Shown piece after piece: positions 49,409 through 62,626 of a stretch of 64,000 bases of DNA. Position 1 is the first letter of the stretch. Every line of letters begins with the position of its first letter. The DNA comes from Hyperoplus lanceolatus (lineage: Eukaryota; Chordata; Actinopteri; Uranoscopiformes; Ammodytidae): positions 5,867,001-5,931,000 of the forward strand of contig CM049416.1 in NCBI GenBank assembly GCA_026929865.2. The letters are read 5' to 3'. Position numbers and translations under genes: made by a program. The notes beneath the pieces are model-generated. The model was given only the letters and a program-made list of their open reading frames with translations, was not told the origin of the DNA and did no database searches.

Positions 49409-51469
49409 CTGAAGGAGGGGGACAGAGATACAGAGAGCAGAGACACATTAGCTGACAAGTCATCATATCACTGGCACACTTGACTTGTAAAAAGTATATC
49501 GACCCTGAAAACTTTACCCCTAGTCTTAAGTTATTTATAACATATACGTACGTACGTCAAGCCATATACTCTTGACAGTTTGTTAACATGTATCCAATAC
49601 TGGCTATATCCTACTGTTGGTAGCTGCTAGCATTGTAACAGGTGATACAACAGGTACATTATCCTGCCATAGGATCATATATATTGTATCTTGTCTATCC
49701 TGCTAGGATCACATATGGGCCTAAATGCAAACTTTATTTTTAACAACACTAGCAGGATGACTATAGATAGCAAGGTTTGCGGGTTAGTCTGCAGTTCTGT
49801 CCACCACTATGGTCCAGACTGAAATATCTGAAGGACTGCTGGATGTCTTAGAAACAGTTTTACATATATTCATATCCCACGAGGATGAATCCTAGTGATG
49901 TCCAGAATCTGCAGGTCAAAGTGTTTAACTTATCAAGTGTAATATCATTGAAGAAGTCTCCAGAAGAAGCCAAGCGCCATTTGCTTTTCTTGCTGCATGG
50001 CTGTACACAGAGATACACAATGTGGCATGCTATCAACTCTCATACAAAGTCTATAAGTTTTTCTTGAATTCGACGCTGACATCTTCATGATAATTCTGCA
50101 ATCCAGTGTGTCTTTATAGATGTTATATATGCTGTGCTAGCAAAATTGATACAACCATAAATATTGTGTTATTTATTTTCGTGACAGTTGTATCGTGTCG
50201 TCCAAAAATCTATATTTTCAAGATCAAAATGCAAGTTCTGAACCGGTTGTGAGCTATGACCCTTGCGCCTGTAGATGTCGCAGAATGGCTCGTTGCCTCG
50301 AATAGCCTGGTTTTGAATTTGGATTGAAGGTATTAAAACCAACCAGATCGGACACAGCAGCTTGTATTTCAGCTTACATTTTCAGTGAACTATGTGGAAT
50401 GTCGCAATACCGTGACCCATGAACCATGATGCGTATTGTATCGCGAAGACCTTACCAATACCAGGCCAGGGCCAGACACACGCAAATTCAAAAACAACAG
50501 TCAGGTGGAACACTTTCTACACTAAAATCCGGACACATATCCTCTTCTTCGTCGGCACCAATGAATTGATGAATGTTCTCGGTCTAGGTTTTCCTTCCTG
50601 TCAGCCTTGACATGGCTCCACAGCTCTCTCTATGGTCCCTCTTCTGATCCCTCCATCCCTTCATTCCTCCACCAGAGCCTGTTTGATGTGGCCCTCCTAT
50701 CCTGGTTGATTTACAGAGCACCACTGAGGCAATAATATGTGAAATAGGCCAGTGTTTAAATCTTCATCAGTGGGAAGAGGAGCTGTGGGAGGAAGCAGGG
50801 AGGCGGAGGACGCAGGGCCAATGCTCTCTAGAGAGGCCAGTAGGGAGGGTAGAAGCCAGCCAAAGATATCACTGAGCTCTGGGAAGAAGTGAAAGAGTTT
50901 AGGCTTTGGATTGTGCTGATGTCTGCTCGTCATGGCACACAATCACAATGTCCTCCGCTCACAAGAATGGAGTCTTTCACAAAGGTTGTGTCTTTAAGAT
51001 ATGATGTTTTGTATGAACAGATTTGGTTGCTGGTCCAAGTAGGCAACTGCTTTTCACGGGAGCATTTACACATCTGGGAAAGGAAGAAGCTGGCCAGATG
51101 CAAGGACAGACTCAAGACTACCACTACAGCAACATGAACTCTCCCAGTCCATTGTCTTCTGTTCTTCAGCCAAAAGTTCTGGAGGGTTGAGTAGCATGAC
51201 AGAGGAGCCATCTTTTAGTAGACATGTGGGCTTAAACACTGACAAGGATGTCAAAGACAAAACAGATCATATTAGCCTGGGACTCGATTATTCATTGTGT
51301 TGCTCGTGGGAGCTCATTTTCAGAAAGACATCCAAGTCCTCCACCATCATTCTTTTAATGTTAACATCTCCACTGCAAATCTTTGGCTCCTGCAAACTCT
51401 CCCACTCAGTGATGAGACAAGGCAAACCTTCCCCTTGTTGCTTTTTATCACAAAGTAAATGAAATAATT
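49409..51469. other. start of the large upstream intron, nothing recognised
   Basis: No EGF-coding exon, RNA gene or named repeat is seen between the scube1 exon and the Tc1-like element. Confidence 0.5.
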
Positions 51470-51471
51470 TA

Positions 51472-53086
51472 CACTCAACAAAAATCTAAACGCAACACTT
51501 TTGTTTTTGCTCCCATTTTTCATGAGATGGACTTAAAGATCTAAAATTCATTCCAGATACACAATATTACCATTTCTCTCAAACATTGTTCACAAATCTG
51601 TCTAAATGTGTGATAGTGAGCACTTCTGCTTTGCTGAGATAATCCATCCCACCTCACAGGTGTGCCACATCAAGATGCTGATCTGACATCATGATTAGTG
51701 CACAGGTGTGCCTTAGACTGTCCACAATAAAAGGCCACCCTGAAATGTGCAGTTTTGTCTCACAGCAAAATGCCACAGATGCCACAAGCATTGAGGGAGC
51801 GTGCAATTGGCATGCTGACAGAAGGAATGTCAACCAGATCTGTTGCTCGTGCATTGAATGTTCATTTCTCCACCATAAGCCATCTCCAAAGGCGTTTCAG
51901 AGAATATGGCAGTACATCCAACCGGCCTCACAACTGCAGACCATGTGTAACCACACCAGCCCAGGACCTCCACATCCAGCAGGTTCACCTCCAAGATTGT
52001 CTGAGACCAGCCACTGAGACAGCTGTTGAAACAATTGGTTTGCATAACCAAACAATTTCTGCACAAACTGTCAGAAACTGTCTCAGGGAAGCTCAACTGC
52101 ATGCTTGTCATCCTCTCTTGACCTGACTCCAGCTCGTTGCCGTAACAGACTTGAGTGGGCAAATGCTCACATTCGATGGCGTCTGGCACGTTGGAGAGGT
52201 GTTCTCTTCACGGATGAATCTCGGTTTACATTGTTCAGGGCAGATGGCAGACAGCGTGTGTGGCATCGTGTGGGTGAGCAATTTGCTGATGTCAATGTTG
52301 TGGATCGAGTGGCCCATGGTGGTGGTGGGGTTATGGTATGGGCAGGCATCTGTAATGGACGAAGAACACAGGTGCATTTTATTGATGGCATTTTGAATGC
52401 ACAGAGATACCGTGATGAGATCCTGAGGCCCATTGTTTTGCCATACATCCATGAACATCACCTCACGTTTCAGCAAGATAATGCACGGCCCCATGTTGCA
52501 AGGATCTGTACACAATTCTTGGAAGCTGAAAATGTCCCAGTTCTTGCATGGCCAGCATACTCACCGGACATGTCACCCATTGAGCATGTTTGGGATGTGC
52601 GTATACGACAGCGTGCACCACTTCCCACTAATATCCAGCAACTTTGCACAGCCATTAAAGAGGATTGGACCAACATTCCACAGGCCACAATTGACAATCT
52701 GATAAACTCTATGCGAAGAAGATGTGTTGCACTGCATGAGGCAAATGGTGGTCACACCAGATACTGACTGGTTCTGAGTCCCCAGACCCCCAATAAAGCA
52801 AAACAATGCACATTTCAGAGTGGCCTTTTATTGTGGACAGTCTAAGGCACACCTGTGCACTAATCATGATGTCAGATCAGCATCTTGATGTGGCACACCT
52901 GTGAGGTGGGATGGATTATCTCAGCAAAGCAGAAGTGCTCACTATCACACATTTAGACAGATTTGTGAACAATGTTTGAGAGAAATGGTAATATTGTGTA
53001 TCTGGAATGAATTTTAGATCTTTAAGTCCATCTCATGAAAAATGGGAGCAAAAACAAAAGTGTTGCGTTTATATTTTTGTTGAGTG
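51472..53086 (+). mobile_element. Tc1-like transposon, nearly complete, flanked by TA
   Basis: 1615 bp between TA dinucleotides (51470-51471, 53087-53088). The termini CACTCAACAAAAATCTAAACG and its inverse CGTTTATATTTTTGTTGAGTG begin inverted repeats of 280 bp each (51472-51751 and 52807-53086). By eye they differ at only about two positions. The interior holds a DD34E transposase gene split by a small deletion. The arm identity suggests a recent insertion or recent homogenisation. Confidence 0.93.
51770..52767 (+). pseudogene. Tc1-like transposase gene (DD34E), frameshifted
   Basis: The first frame (from about 51770) starts MPQMPQALRERAIGMLTEGM and carries the helix-turn-helix DNA-binding part (RSVARALNVHFSTISHLQRR). 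Near 52107-52120 a small deletion shifts the frame, and the rest runs in another frame to 52767. The second part has the catalytic D in TDESRF, D in QQDNARPH and E in SPIEHVWD. There are 34 residues between the second D and the E, so the family is DD34E. A further in-frame shortening follows the catalytic E (WDVRIRQR). The enzyme would cut and paste DNA at TA sites; this copy cannot make a full product. Confidence 0.92.
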
Positions 53087-53360
53087 TAAATACAACACCT
53101 TTGGGGAATTTTATTAATCACAATGCAAAACATCTGTCTAGTGTTACGGTGTTGAGATCAATGCGGAAAAATTCAACACTCAATCATACATTTGAACTCA
53201 TTGTGGGACTGCTGTTGTTAACCCCTTGCTTAAGTATCAAGTACACAGCATTACTCCTGAACTGAGTCGTAGAAGCAAAATACTGTGTCCAGCACCAGCC
53301 CATTTCTGCCTAGGATTTTCAACCATTTCGAAAATTCCTTCCAACTTCATTTCATATATA

Positions 53361-53602
53361 GTTGCTAATCCAAATTATTCAACCCCCATGGCAAATTAGG
53401 TTTATTGGCTAAACGTGCAAACGTTGAGCTGTTTGCAATAAACAAATAAAACAAGAACAATTCAAATAGCTGGTTATTGTATTAGTTATGTTGACTTTTT
53501 GAATTGTCCTCGTTTGATCAGTTTATTGCAAACAGCTGAGATTTTGTACATCTTGATGATAAACTTAATTTGCGATGGGCGTTGAATAATTTAGATTGCA
53601 AC
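53361..53602. mobile_element. 242-bp palindromic MITE
   Basis: The left arm GTTGCTAATCCAAATTATTCA continues AACCCCCATGGCAAATTAGG. It pairs with the right arm CCAAATTTGCGATGGGCGTT-type text ending TTTAGATTGCAAC. AGCTGTTTGCAATAAAC occurs in both orientations near the centre. I recall this as a Tc1/mariner-related teleost MITE. Confidence 0.7.
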
Positions 53603-54500
53603 TTTATAACTTTTTTGAATTTAGGGAACGAGGTTCGATATGAGCCGTGTTACAGCCTCTGTCATGCACTAAAGGCTGCAAATAGACATAACTCAGTCCG
53701 TCTTACTTTACAGATTGCATAGTTTTATCCCTTACAGAACCCCGTCATTTTCATAATCTGCACAACCTTGAAATCACCAAAATGTTTATGTGGATGCATA
53801 TTAGAATCCAAATTCAGTTTGAAATATTCTAAAGATTTTCTGTTCATAAAACAACAACAGAGCCTGTGCTGTGATATGTGCTCTAACTATAACATTTAAA
53901 TTGTACAAAGTAACAAGTATTTCATATTCAACAAATGTATGTGAATCCCAAAATGTTTTAGCAGCCTTTTAAAGAAGAAACAATATCAGAGTCATTCACT
54001 AAAAGGTGTTATATGTGCAATCTTTACTCTCAAAGATTTGCATTTGTGTGGCGACACAGAGCAAAGTTCACTGATTTGGAGCCATCCTACACCCCTACCC
54101 TGGTCCCCATGGTGAGTAATGTCCCTTCATGAGGCCCAAGTACCCTTCAAGTACCTCATTAAGGTGCCGTTCCAATAGAGTCTCCTTCACCAAACAAAAG
54201 TCCTTTCTTTAACACCGCCATTCTAGCTGTCCACTCCTAACAGGACCATTTCATCAAAGTCCAAAATCAAAGGAGCCCAAAGAAATTGTTCACCTACATG
54301 ATTAACACCAGATACAACCAAATCTGCCCCTTCTGTTCAATATTAGACTCAGACAACATATTTCAGTTATTATTAAATATAGGCATTAAGCGATGCGCTG
54401 ATACACAGCCAAAGTTGGGCCCTTTACAAACCCTGAAAAACTAGCAGCATAATGAAGCTATGGAATATTTACAAAAAAACCTTTAAACATTTGCTAAAGC
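53603..54500. other. intronic sequence, nothing recognised
   Basis: AT-rich, no exon or repeat identified. Confidence 0.5.
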
Positions 54501-54576
54501 AAGCATTGACCCTGTTTGAAAACTTAACTCATAAGAAAGCATTGACCCTGTTTGAAAACTTAACTCATAAGAAAGC
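54501..54576. repeat. tandem duplication of a 36-bp unit
   Basis: AAGCATTGACCCTGTTTGAA followed by AACTTAACTCATAAGA occurs twice head to tail without a difference, then the first four bases again. Confidence 0.95.
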
Positions 54577-55106
54577 AGAGTATCTACAATCAATTTAAAC
54601 CCTGGAAAAGTCAAATAAACGGAGGCAGAGGGGAGAAGGTGGACACAGGCCTGGGACTCAGCACAATCCAGCCTACAACAACAAACAAGAGCTGTGGCCT
54701 CTCGACCAGGCAAGCCAGGCAAGAGAGGCAAAAGCCTGCAGCTCACTGACATGTTGACTCATCAGTCCTGGAGAAGAAGCCACATGGGTCCATGGATACA
54801 TATTCACTCAGAATCTCATGTCCAGCTCTGGCTAGCTCAATGTCATGAGTTGACATGCTGACACATACACAGACACAGAGACAGAGACACAGTGATATAC
54901 CAATCACGTGAACCTCAATTTAAAAGTGACTGATAATTGGCACTTAGCTCAAACAATTCCTGCGAGACGATTCGTTAACCTCCTACGTAATACCTGTAAC
55001 ACATAGTACCAAACATGCATACACACAATATGTCCTGCAGGACCGCTTCACAACTCAAACCTAATCAAAACTTTTTTGGTAAAGGCCATTTTTGCATTTT
55101 TACTTA

Positions 55107-55450
55107 AAGTGGCCCTATTATGCTTTTATGACCTATAAACGTTGTTGTAATGATTTATAGTCATGTTTTACCATACGAAAGTGTAAAGTAATGACTCACA
55201 TGTATTTAGATGTATTCCCTGCTGACTGGCTGGGGTGGCTGTGCAGAGCACTAAACAGTAGGGCAGCCGGTCGTGATTCACTTGTTCAAATTTCCAGGAT
55301 TTGTTACGTAGAAAATCCGGATTTTTCCATGTATGTGTATGGTAAAGCTGCAACGTGCTCAGGCACGCTCCGGTCATGCCCCCACCTGCCTGCTCAAATC
55401 TGCCCGCGCGCCGCTTTACATTATTGCTGGACACAGTATGACAAGCTGAA
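55107..55450. mobile_element. partial element related to 45965-46567
   Basis: It starts TTAAAGTGGCCCTATTATGC, then GACCTATAAACGTTGTTG, ATAGTCATGTTTTACCATAC and TGTGCAGAGCACTAAACA, in the order seen (inversely) in 45965-46567. The other terminus is not clear. Confidence 0.6.
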
Positions 55451-55550
55451 ACAAAATTAATTATCAAATTATTATAACATATTGGAGAAAGGCAACCACA
55501 CAGGCAGTAAGTCCATGATAAAAGTCAAACTGGATTGTATTAATTCCTCT

Positions 55551-56545
55551 AATGGCGCTTTTCCACCGCACATGTAGCTCTACCCGACTCAACTCGACTC
55601 AGCTCAACTTGGTTTTGGTAGCAACATGAGTCGTTTTCCACTGCAAATAGTACCTCCTGAACGTGGGCGGGGTCAGCATACAAAGGGGCAGAAAGCCGAC
55701 TCCGGAGCCAAGTAGCAAAGCAGAAATTACGAGCAGTTGTTGGACTGAACCAACCGGACAAAAATACGTATGGAAAATGTTTTAGAAATACCCCCCTTGT
55801 ATCTGTTTGCTAAAAGAAGTAGAAGAATATTTCTAAGGGCCATTCAAAGGGAGGATTGATGTCCCAATGTGTGACTCTGCCACTCAGTCAGCTGTAGAGA
55901 TGTGTCACGTAAACCCCTATGCACGTAAATACGAGCATCATAAAGTTGACTGTTTTGTACTTGTTTCAGGATACGTGTTTTCAAATGCAAGCCATGTCTC
56001 AGCCTGAATAATTTATTGAGGTAATCAGTGCAGTCCAAGGCTTGTAATGTAATCGCTCACTATAATTTCTGTCCCAGCTGGCTACTTTTACGGCTTTACA
56101 GCTGCTAGCTGCCCTACATGTCTCCTCTCCTGTCTTGTAAGGTATGTTTAAAGTAACATCCTCAACAACCAACACAACTGGGTGAGCTTGGCGAATATAT
56201 GTACATTTCATTACGTTTTTTCAGATCTGTGATGCAAATCAAATGAAAGTCAGCCAGAGAAGGCTGCACGCGGCGAGACAAAATACACTCGAAAAGATGC
56301 GGAGAGTTTGGGAGAATATACAAGATAATGAAGCCGGGATTCTCTGGCCAATCAGTGGCTGGCAGTCTGCCGACATCACCTTTCAGCATCGGCTCAGCTC
56401 GCTTGGAACCTCGAGTGAGGCGATACCAAAAACTCAACCGCTACCAGGTCCCAGGTACCATGTTTTTGAGGTGGAAATGCCAAAAATGCGCGTTGAGTCG
56501 AGGCGAGTTGAGCTGATACCACACAGTGGAAAAGTGGCATCATTG
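55551..56545. mobile_element. 995-bp MITE-like element (TGGCGCTTTTCCAC termini)
   Basis: The left end AATGGCGCTTTTCCACCGCA pairs with the right end GTGGAAAAGTGGCATCATT, and CGACTCAACTCGACTCAGCTC pairs with GAGTCGAGGCGAGTTGAGCTG. I recall the terminal phrase from abundant teleost elements. Frames inside are not transposase-like. Confidence 0.7.
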
Positions 56546-56654
56546 AAATTAAATTTGAGGGACGTGAAGTCACCAGCATGGTTCTCAACTAAGCAGCTGG
56601 TGAGTACAGGGTTCAGGCTGTGCTTTGAGCTAAATGATCAATAATCTTATTTCT

Positions 56655-56890
56655 GCATGTTAGCATGCTTATATTTGCTAACTAGAAATAAAGATAAGGA
56701 CACACTGAGGCTGATGGGAATGTCAGTCATGTTGCTGATGTTTGTCATTAATCAAAGTATTGGACGCAGTTTGAATTTCAACCTCATTCTGACACAGGAG
56801 GCACATTCAGAAGGATTTATTCTATGGGTGCCATGCATGTATGCATATACAGTCATGGAAATCCATCCAGTAGTTGTTGAGATATCTTAG
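56655..56890. repeat. teleost interspersed repeat fragment
   Basis: GTTAGCATGCTTATATTTGC, GAGGCTGATGGGAATGTCAG, AAAGTATTGGACGCA and GGAAATCCATCCAGTAGTTG occur in the order I remember for a widespread fish repeat. Non-coding. Confidence 0.6.
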
Positions 56891-56984
56891 TGTCTAGTCT
56901 AGTCTAGTCTAAGTGTTGCAGCGACCTACCAACAGGCTGAAATACATCTCCAGACATCATCAGGGTTACACTATTCAGAAGACA

Positions 56985-57180
56985 GAAGGACCGGACAGGA
57001 GGTTGTTATTTGTAAAGTTGGTGGTGCCTGCTATTACATGAACGGTGCCCGCCATCTCTACCATTGTGTCCTTGAGCAAGACACTTAACCCCAAAACTGC
57101 TCCAGGGGCTGACCCTGTGCGAGGACCCCCTCCGAAGTCTGGTAACTTGAGGGGGGGGGGGTGCGAAAACACAAATTTCA
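56985..57180. repeat. SINE-like fragment
   Basis: TTGTGTCCTTGAGCAAGACAC then TTAACCCCAAAACTGCTCC resembles the body of a fish SINE. No tRNA-like head is seen. A G run follows at 57151-57160. Confidence 0.5.
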
Positions 57181-57348
57181 ATGTGCATTGTGTAAAATTG
57201 ACTAATGAAGAAAACTGAAACCTCATTTAACTTGTCTCCAATGTCTCCAAAAGACGATATATCTATGGTTGTCTATAATGCAATGCATTGGATTTGGGTT
57301 TTTTGAGCTGTGCAACCCTCTCACTTCTTATCCTTAATGCTAAGTCTT

Positions 57349-57958
57349 TGGCTGTATCCCATTACAGAGACCGCCTCCTTGGTAGGACGCGGTCTCGCGG
57401 TCTATGAAGGCTATAGCCTATGAAGGCCGAGTCGAAGGCCGAACCAGGGCCGAACGAGCGTTGTTAAACGGGACGGTCTCCGCAGGTCTCTGTTTACGAG
57501 CATTTCCGGTTTGCGTAACAAGCCGTTACCTTGCGTGACGACTCGCCGCTCCTGTGCTGCCTAGCAACCCTGATAGCTGCCAACGGAAACAGCCTTGTCA
57601 ACAGAGGAAAAAAGAAAAAGAAGTTGCCTACCAGACGAAAAGAAAAAAAAGTACAAGAAAAAAAGAAAGGAAGATAAAAGTTAAGAAGATGGAGCAACAC
57701 GTTGCTGTTTTGTTATTTTTTATTTTATTGTATGCCATCTCTGAAAAAAACGCAATGAATCATGGGATATGTTGGGCTGCGAAGGATACATCTGATGCAG
57801 CCTTCAAAACCGTGAAATGAAGGCTGCATTTCTCCGCCACATATGAGGAGCCTTGCAAGGAGCCTTGCAAATGGAACAACCTTTGCGCGCCGCTATGACG
57901 CAATCGGTCTTCAAATGCAGCCTTCGTAGACCGCAACCCCTGAATCGAGATACAGCCA
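57349..57958. mobile_element. 610-bp MITE-like element (GGCTGTATC termini)
   Basis: The left end TTGGCTGTATCCCATTACAG pairs with the right end CTGAATCGAGATACAGCCA. Inside, CGCGGTCTATGAAGGC pairs with GCAGCCTTCGTAGACCGC. Non-coding. Confidence 0.7.
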
Positions 57959-58167
57959 TTGTAACCTTTTTTTTGCTGATGATTCAGTTAGCAATGAAAG
58001 GTATAGAGAGCAAGCAGGCTGACATTTCTTCTTAGCGCTTGTGAGGAGCTTTTTGTTTCATTTGGGGAGGTCAGTAGGTTTACAACTACTGAAGCTCCCC
58101 CATGCAGCAGGTCCAGATAAAACATGGAGACACGTCTTCATGGCCCACTGAGAAGCCCCCCCAGGAC

Positions 58168-58169
<2 letters not shown>

Positions 58170-58206
<37 letters not shown>
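58170..58206. repeat. (CT)n tract
   Basis: About 18 CT units. Confidence 0.95.
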
Positions 58207-58214
<8 letters not shown>

Positions 58215-59679
58215 GTCTGTCTTTCCCTTTTTCTTGATCCACATCACCTCACATCTCTCCGGAGCGCTGACTCCAGATCAGGTCCAAGCATATCACAGCC
58301 ATGTTATTACAACCTGACTCTCTCAGCGTTCCTCTCCCCACCCCCCCTCCCAAAGCCCCCACAGTCTAGCTGGCAGAGTGGAATTGTGTGGAGACAAGAA
58401 AAATAAAAGAGGAGAAATGAAGGAAAAGACATGCAGAGAAAAGAGGAGAGGAATGTGGCAGAGGAAGGTGGACAGAGAGAGATGGATCATTCAAGCATGG
58501 CTCTCCTCCTCCCTGTTTTTCTCTCACAACTTCTTCACCTTCTCCAGAGACCAAAGACACATTTCACACTTTCAATCGGCCATGAGCTAAATATGATGTT
58601 AACTTTTTAAAGATGTTTCAACTAGGCCTGGCAAACGATCAAGCGCAGAATTTCCATAATTTTCCATTGCGCATTTTCTTTAGGGCATGTTTTAAATTTG
58701 ACTATTCTGCATTTCACAACAGGGTTTGAGTCCATATTAACAATGTAAAGCAATTCTTACTGATGTTTCATGAGAGGGAATGAAATGAATATAAAAGATA
58801 AGGTAGCTTCTATGAACTTGACTATTGGGCGATTTATTCCAAATCAAAAGGAGTGCAATGAGCAATGAGGTAACACGATCAATGTCAAAAATATAGCTTG
58901 ACTTAAACAGAAATGAAATGTTACAACAATGGGGTAGTCTAGAGAAAGGAGACACCCTTTTGGAATGATAACAGTGTTCCAGATTGAGAAATATGCAAAG
59001 GGCAAAGATTTTGAAAAAAATCTACGCGTTAACGCTGATGGCACTAATTTCAACATTTGAATTTCGATTCATTCAACAACAAAAAATTATAGGAAACACG
59101 AACTATATGTTAATATATTTCAATGATATTAATGAAACAGTCTACACATCTAGTGTAACTTCAACCACTAAAACGGCAGTCAATAAAAAATGCTCAAAAA
59201 GAGGACCAGATACAAATGGACTATTAAAAGTGTATTCAGAAGTTGTTACCCGCCCTGCATGTATTTGCTTATTTATCAGGATTCTTGATAACGTTAGGGG
59301 TTACATTTGAAAGGCTGCAGTTCTTCAGTCCAAAACATTTGATACATTTTACTCATCCATGATCATTTGAGCACAAGTTGTACATTTCTTGCTCAGGCCG
59401 GATATGAATCTTTTATATGTATATACTACGTATTATATATTTTATATGCATGCACATAATACTGTTTAAAAACAAAAGGGACATAACTTGCGACTGACTC
59501 CACTGATGAAACAACACTTTCCTATACCACTTTAAGAACTATGATGGACAGTTTCAAAATTAAAAACGGATATAATTTTTTTTTATTCAACAAAGTCTTC
59601 CTCTTTGTCAAAACGTGTTGCTTACATTACCCATAATGCAGCTTGTGCAGACTTCACAGAGCTCCCTAGAGACACCTTG
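58207..59679. other. intronic sequence, nothing recognised
   Basis: No exon, RNA gene or repeat could be supported. Confidence 0.5.
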
Positions 59680-59935
59680 GCTATTTATTTCATCATAACA
59701 TTGCACCTTGATCTTCTCTCTCTCTCTGGTGCACACTGGATTGTGGTTCAGAATCGCCCAAATAGCATGCTGATTTAAAAAATGTAGACACTAAAAGTCT
59801 CGACCGGATATAGTGGTAGGCATCCGGGTATTTTTAAGCATACTACTGTAAATCTGAATTAAAAAAATTGGGACATCCTAAATCTTTTTTCTACCATACT
59901 TAAATAGCAGGGAATTATGGGGATTGGAATGCAAG
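59680..59935. mobile_element. partial MITE (CCCTGCGTTCC family)
   Basis: It holds CATCATAACATTGCACCTTG, GGTTCAGAATCGCCCAAATAG, CTACCATACTTAAATAG and ends GGATTGGAATGCAAGG. The left terminus is missing. Confidence 0.6.
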
Positions 59936-60145
59936 GCTGGTTTCAAGAGAGCTCACTGGAACTAAACATTAAAAAAAACTAAGGAACTGTGCTGTGGAGG
60001 GTAGTTGGGCACTTGACACACCCCTCCCTCTTTCTGGGCCACTCTGGGATGACCAGGGCACTGAGATCCACCACCTGCTAGCCCTACATGCAGACGGGCT
60101 CTACAAGAAGGCACAACAGTGTATGTCTCTCCTGAGGATGACATT

Positions 60146-60623
60146 TTAAAGGTTCAGTAAGCGGAATGGTCAGTTTAGCCAACTTCCTGTCAGTGACTGC
60201 AGTTAGCAGTCCCCTCCCTCGTCCCAACGTCACCACATTAATGCACAGCGGTCTTCAAGCAGCGAGTTATCTAGCATCATCTCAGATACGTAAGTGTGAT
60301 AAAACATGATAAAAACCATCAAAACAGACATTGGGAAGGATTTTTACCTGCTCCGCCATTGTAGGCGCATACACATTCACCCATCTGTTGCTCTACACGT
60401 GCACCGGCAGTGAGACGGGTGCCGGTTTGTAGCGTTCTCTCTTCTGATTGGTTATCAGTAGTTGGATCCCCGAAAAGTTTATTTGTCGATTACATGTAGA
60501 GCAGGTGACTGAGAGATTTGCTTTATGTAACGCGCACAGTATATACAGTAAATGGTCACTGTATGAATAAAAAGCGATTTAACACTTATATTAACATAAA
60601 TAAATTGCTTACTTCACCTTTAA
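60146..60623. mobile_element. TTAA-ended interspersed element, copy 2
   Basis: It starts TTAAAGGTTCAGTAAGC and ends GCTTACTTCACCTTTAA, good inverses. Same element and orientation as 8676-9148. TTAA lies at both extremes. Confidence 0.78.
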
Positions 60624-61030
60624 CTACAGCATATCACTCACTCATTGAATCAGTGCATTGGTTCCTGGTACAACTTCCTCACTATAAAACGCAGGACCAG
60701 ACTTATCACAATAATAAAGCTAAAATCACTGGCACCACTAAGAAAAAATAACTCTTATTCCCACTGCAATATGCACTTTGTTTGAGCAAGGCCAACCAGA
60801 CATTACTTTTGAACGCAGCTTGACTCTACACAAATGCTTTCTACTGTTTTATTGAACTGTTTATGTGATTTTATGTGAAATTTTCGGTCACTGTGATAGT
60901 CAAAAGTTGTTGTTAGTTTATTTAATTTATTTAATTGGAAGGTATTATACTACTCTCAAAATGTTTTATGGTAGTACTCAACACCTGGCGTGCATCAGAC
61001 TCTGATGTCTAAAAATCTGCGGTTGTTCCC
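60624..61030. other. intronic sequence, nothing recognised
   Basis: AT-rich, no exon. Confidence 0.5.
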
Positions 61031-62006
61031 TTTAAAGCGGCTATGAGTAACATTTAAATATCTTTTAAACAGCCTCATGTTTCCTCTGATAATCAGAAAT
61101 TACCTTTAACAGCAAACGAGACCATCAGTGCAAAGAAAGACGTTTTTAAATAGTTTTATTACTGCTTTTGGTCTTGTCGCACACCCAGTCCGATTTTCGG
61201 TTCGCTCGTGCAAGCTCTATGGTCACATATCCATATTGGTCGCAGATTTCAGTGTGGCGCAGCAACGTGAATTGAGAAGCCTATCCCTCCAGGGGCCGGG
61301 CCCGGGGGGGTGAGGGAAGGGCCGCGGGGGGGAGAGGGAGCCTTGTTTGATACAGTTATTTGTCGTCATAATGACTGACAACGGAGCTGAACCATCACAA
61401 GAAAAAAAAAAAATGCAATGAAGAAAAGCAGTGTAAAAAGGGAGAGTGATATAGGCTACGGGGACGAGGGCGTTGCCAAGCAACGTGTATACAATTTCAC
61501 GAGAGCGAAACTAGACTGCAGTGTTTACTCCTAAATGAATGAGCGGTTGGTACTAACACAAAGTTTGCTTTGCTTCACCATCATCAGATAACCATTATCT
61601 GAAATAGTCATTATTTACATCAACAACACAAACACATTACCTCATCGTGATCCATACTAACTGCCGTCTCTCGTTCATTCGTTTTCTGTGAGGAGTCGGA
61701 CACGTAATCTTTCAGCTCAGTGAGAGAGAGTAGTTAGGTGACACTGCTGCATCAACTCATTGCAATCAGGTGCGTGTGGCAGTGACTGGCATTAGTTCAT
61801 GCAGTGTCAAAACCACTCTCACGGAGCCGAAAAGAGTCCTCACACTTGCAACACACGGACATGCACTATATTGCTCCCTTCTCAGTTCACACTCACGCGC
61901 CTGGCACGAGCTAGGAAACAGCTTTGCGACAGCGGGCGTCGTAAAAATACTACCGCTTTTGTCCAAAGGGGACGCCAACGTGCCATGTTACTCGTAGTGG
62001 CTTTAA
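61031..62006. mobile_element. 976-bp MITE-like element (TTTAAAGCGGCTATGAGTAAC termini)
   Basis: The left end TTTAAAGCGGCTATGAGTAAC pairs with the right end GTTACTCGTAGTGGCTTTAA. The interior includes a GC-rich run at 61290-61340. No transposase frame. Confidence 0.72.
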
Positions 62007-62626
62007 GGTTACTGAATTATGCCAGTGGTAAGATTGGCCATTGTCACTGCCATGTGTCTACCACTATGGAAACAGTACAGAAGATTTAAGCCCTCCATGT
62101 TCAATAAAGTGTCTTTTGTGTGTCTACATTATGTCCAATGCGTGTTTGCAATGTGCAATCGCTAATGACCATGTGCATGCCTGTCTGTGGCCACACATGT
62201 GTGAATTAACAAGTGTTTGTACTGTGTGACTGTATGGCAGGGCACAAAGCCACTCATAAAAAGAACTCCACTTAAAAAAGGCCTCTTTTAAATAAACCTT
62301 TTAAAAAGCCTCAAAACTCTATATCAAACAGGAACAAGTTATACGGCTGCTGTTACAGCTTCCTCTGGCATGAAAACACTGCTGCAGGCTGGCTAAGAGT
62401 CAATGGTATGTGACGTGCAGTGCCTTTTGTAGAGTTAAAGGGATAGTTCAGTTTTTTTTTTTTGAAGAGGGGTTGTATGGGGTACTCGGGCATAGTTATT
62501 GTGTTGCCTTATGGAGATGGTGATCAGCGCAGTCACTGTGAGGAGTTTGGGGCACATGTTGCTGCAGCAGAAGTCAGCCTTGTACTGTTTCAGAGGGGGC
62601 CAGAGGAAAATAGTTTTTTCGCCACA
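62007..62626. other. intronic sequence, nothing recognised
   Basis: T run at 62451-62462; no exon. Confidence 0.5.

Noticed and set aside
56243..56644. 133-codon frame
   Set aside because: It crosses the right terminus of the MITE-like element 55551-56545 and shows no domain; chance frame.
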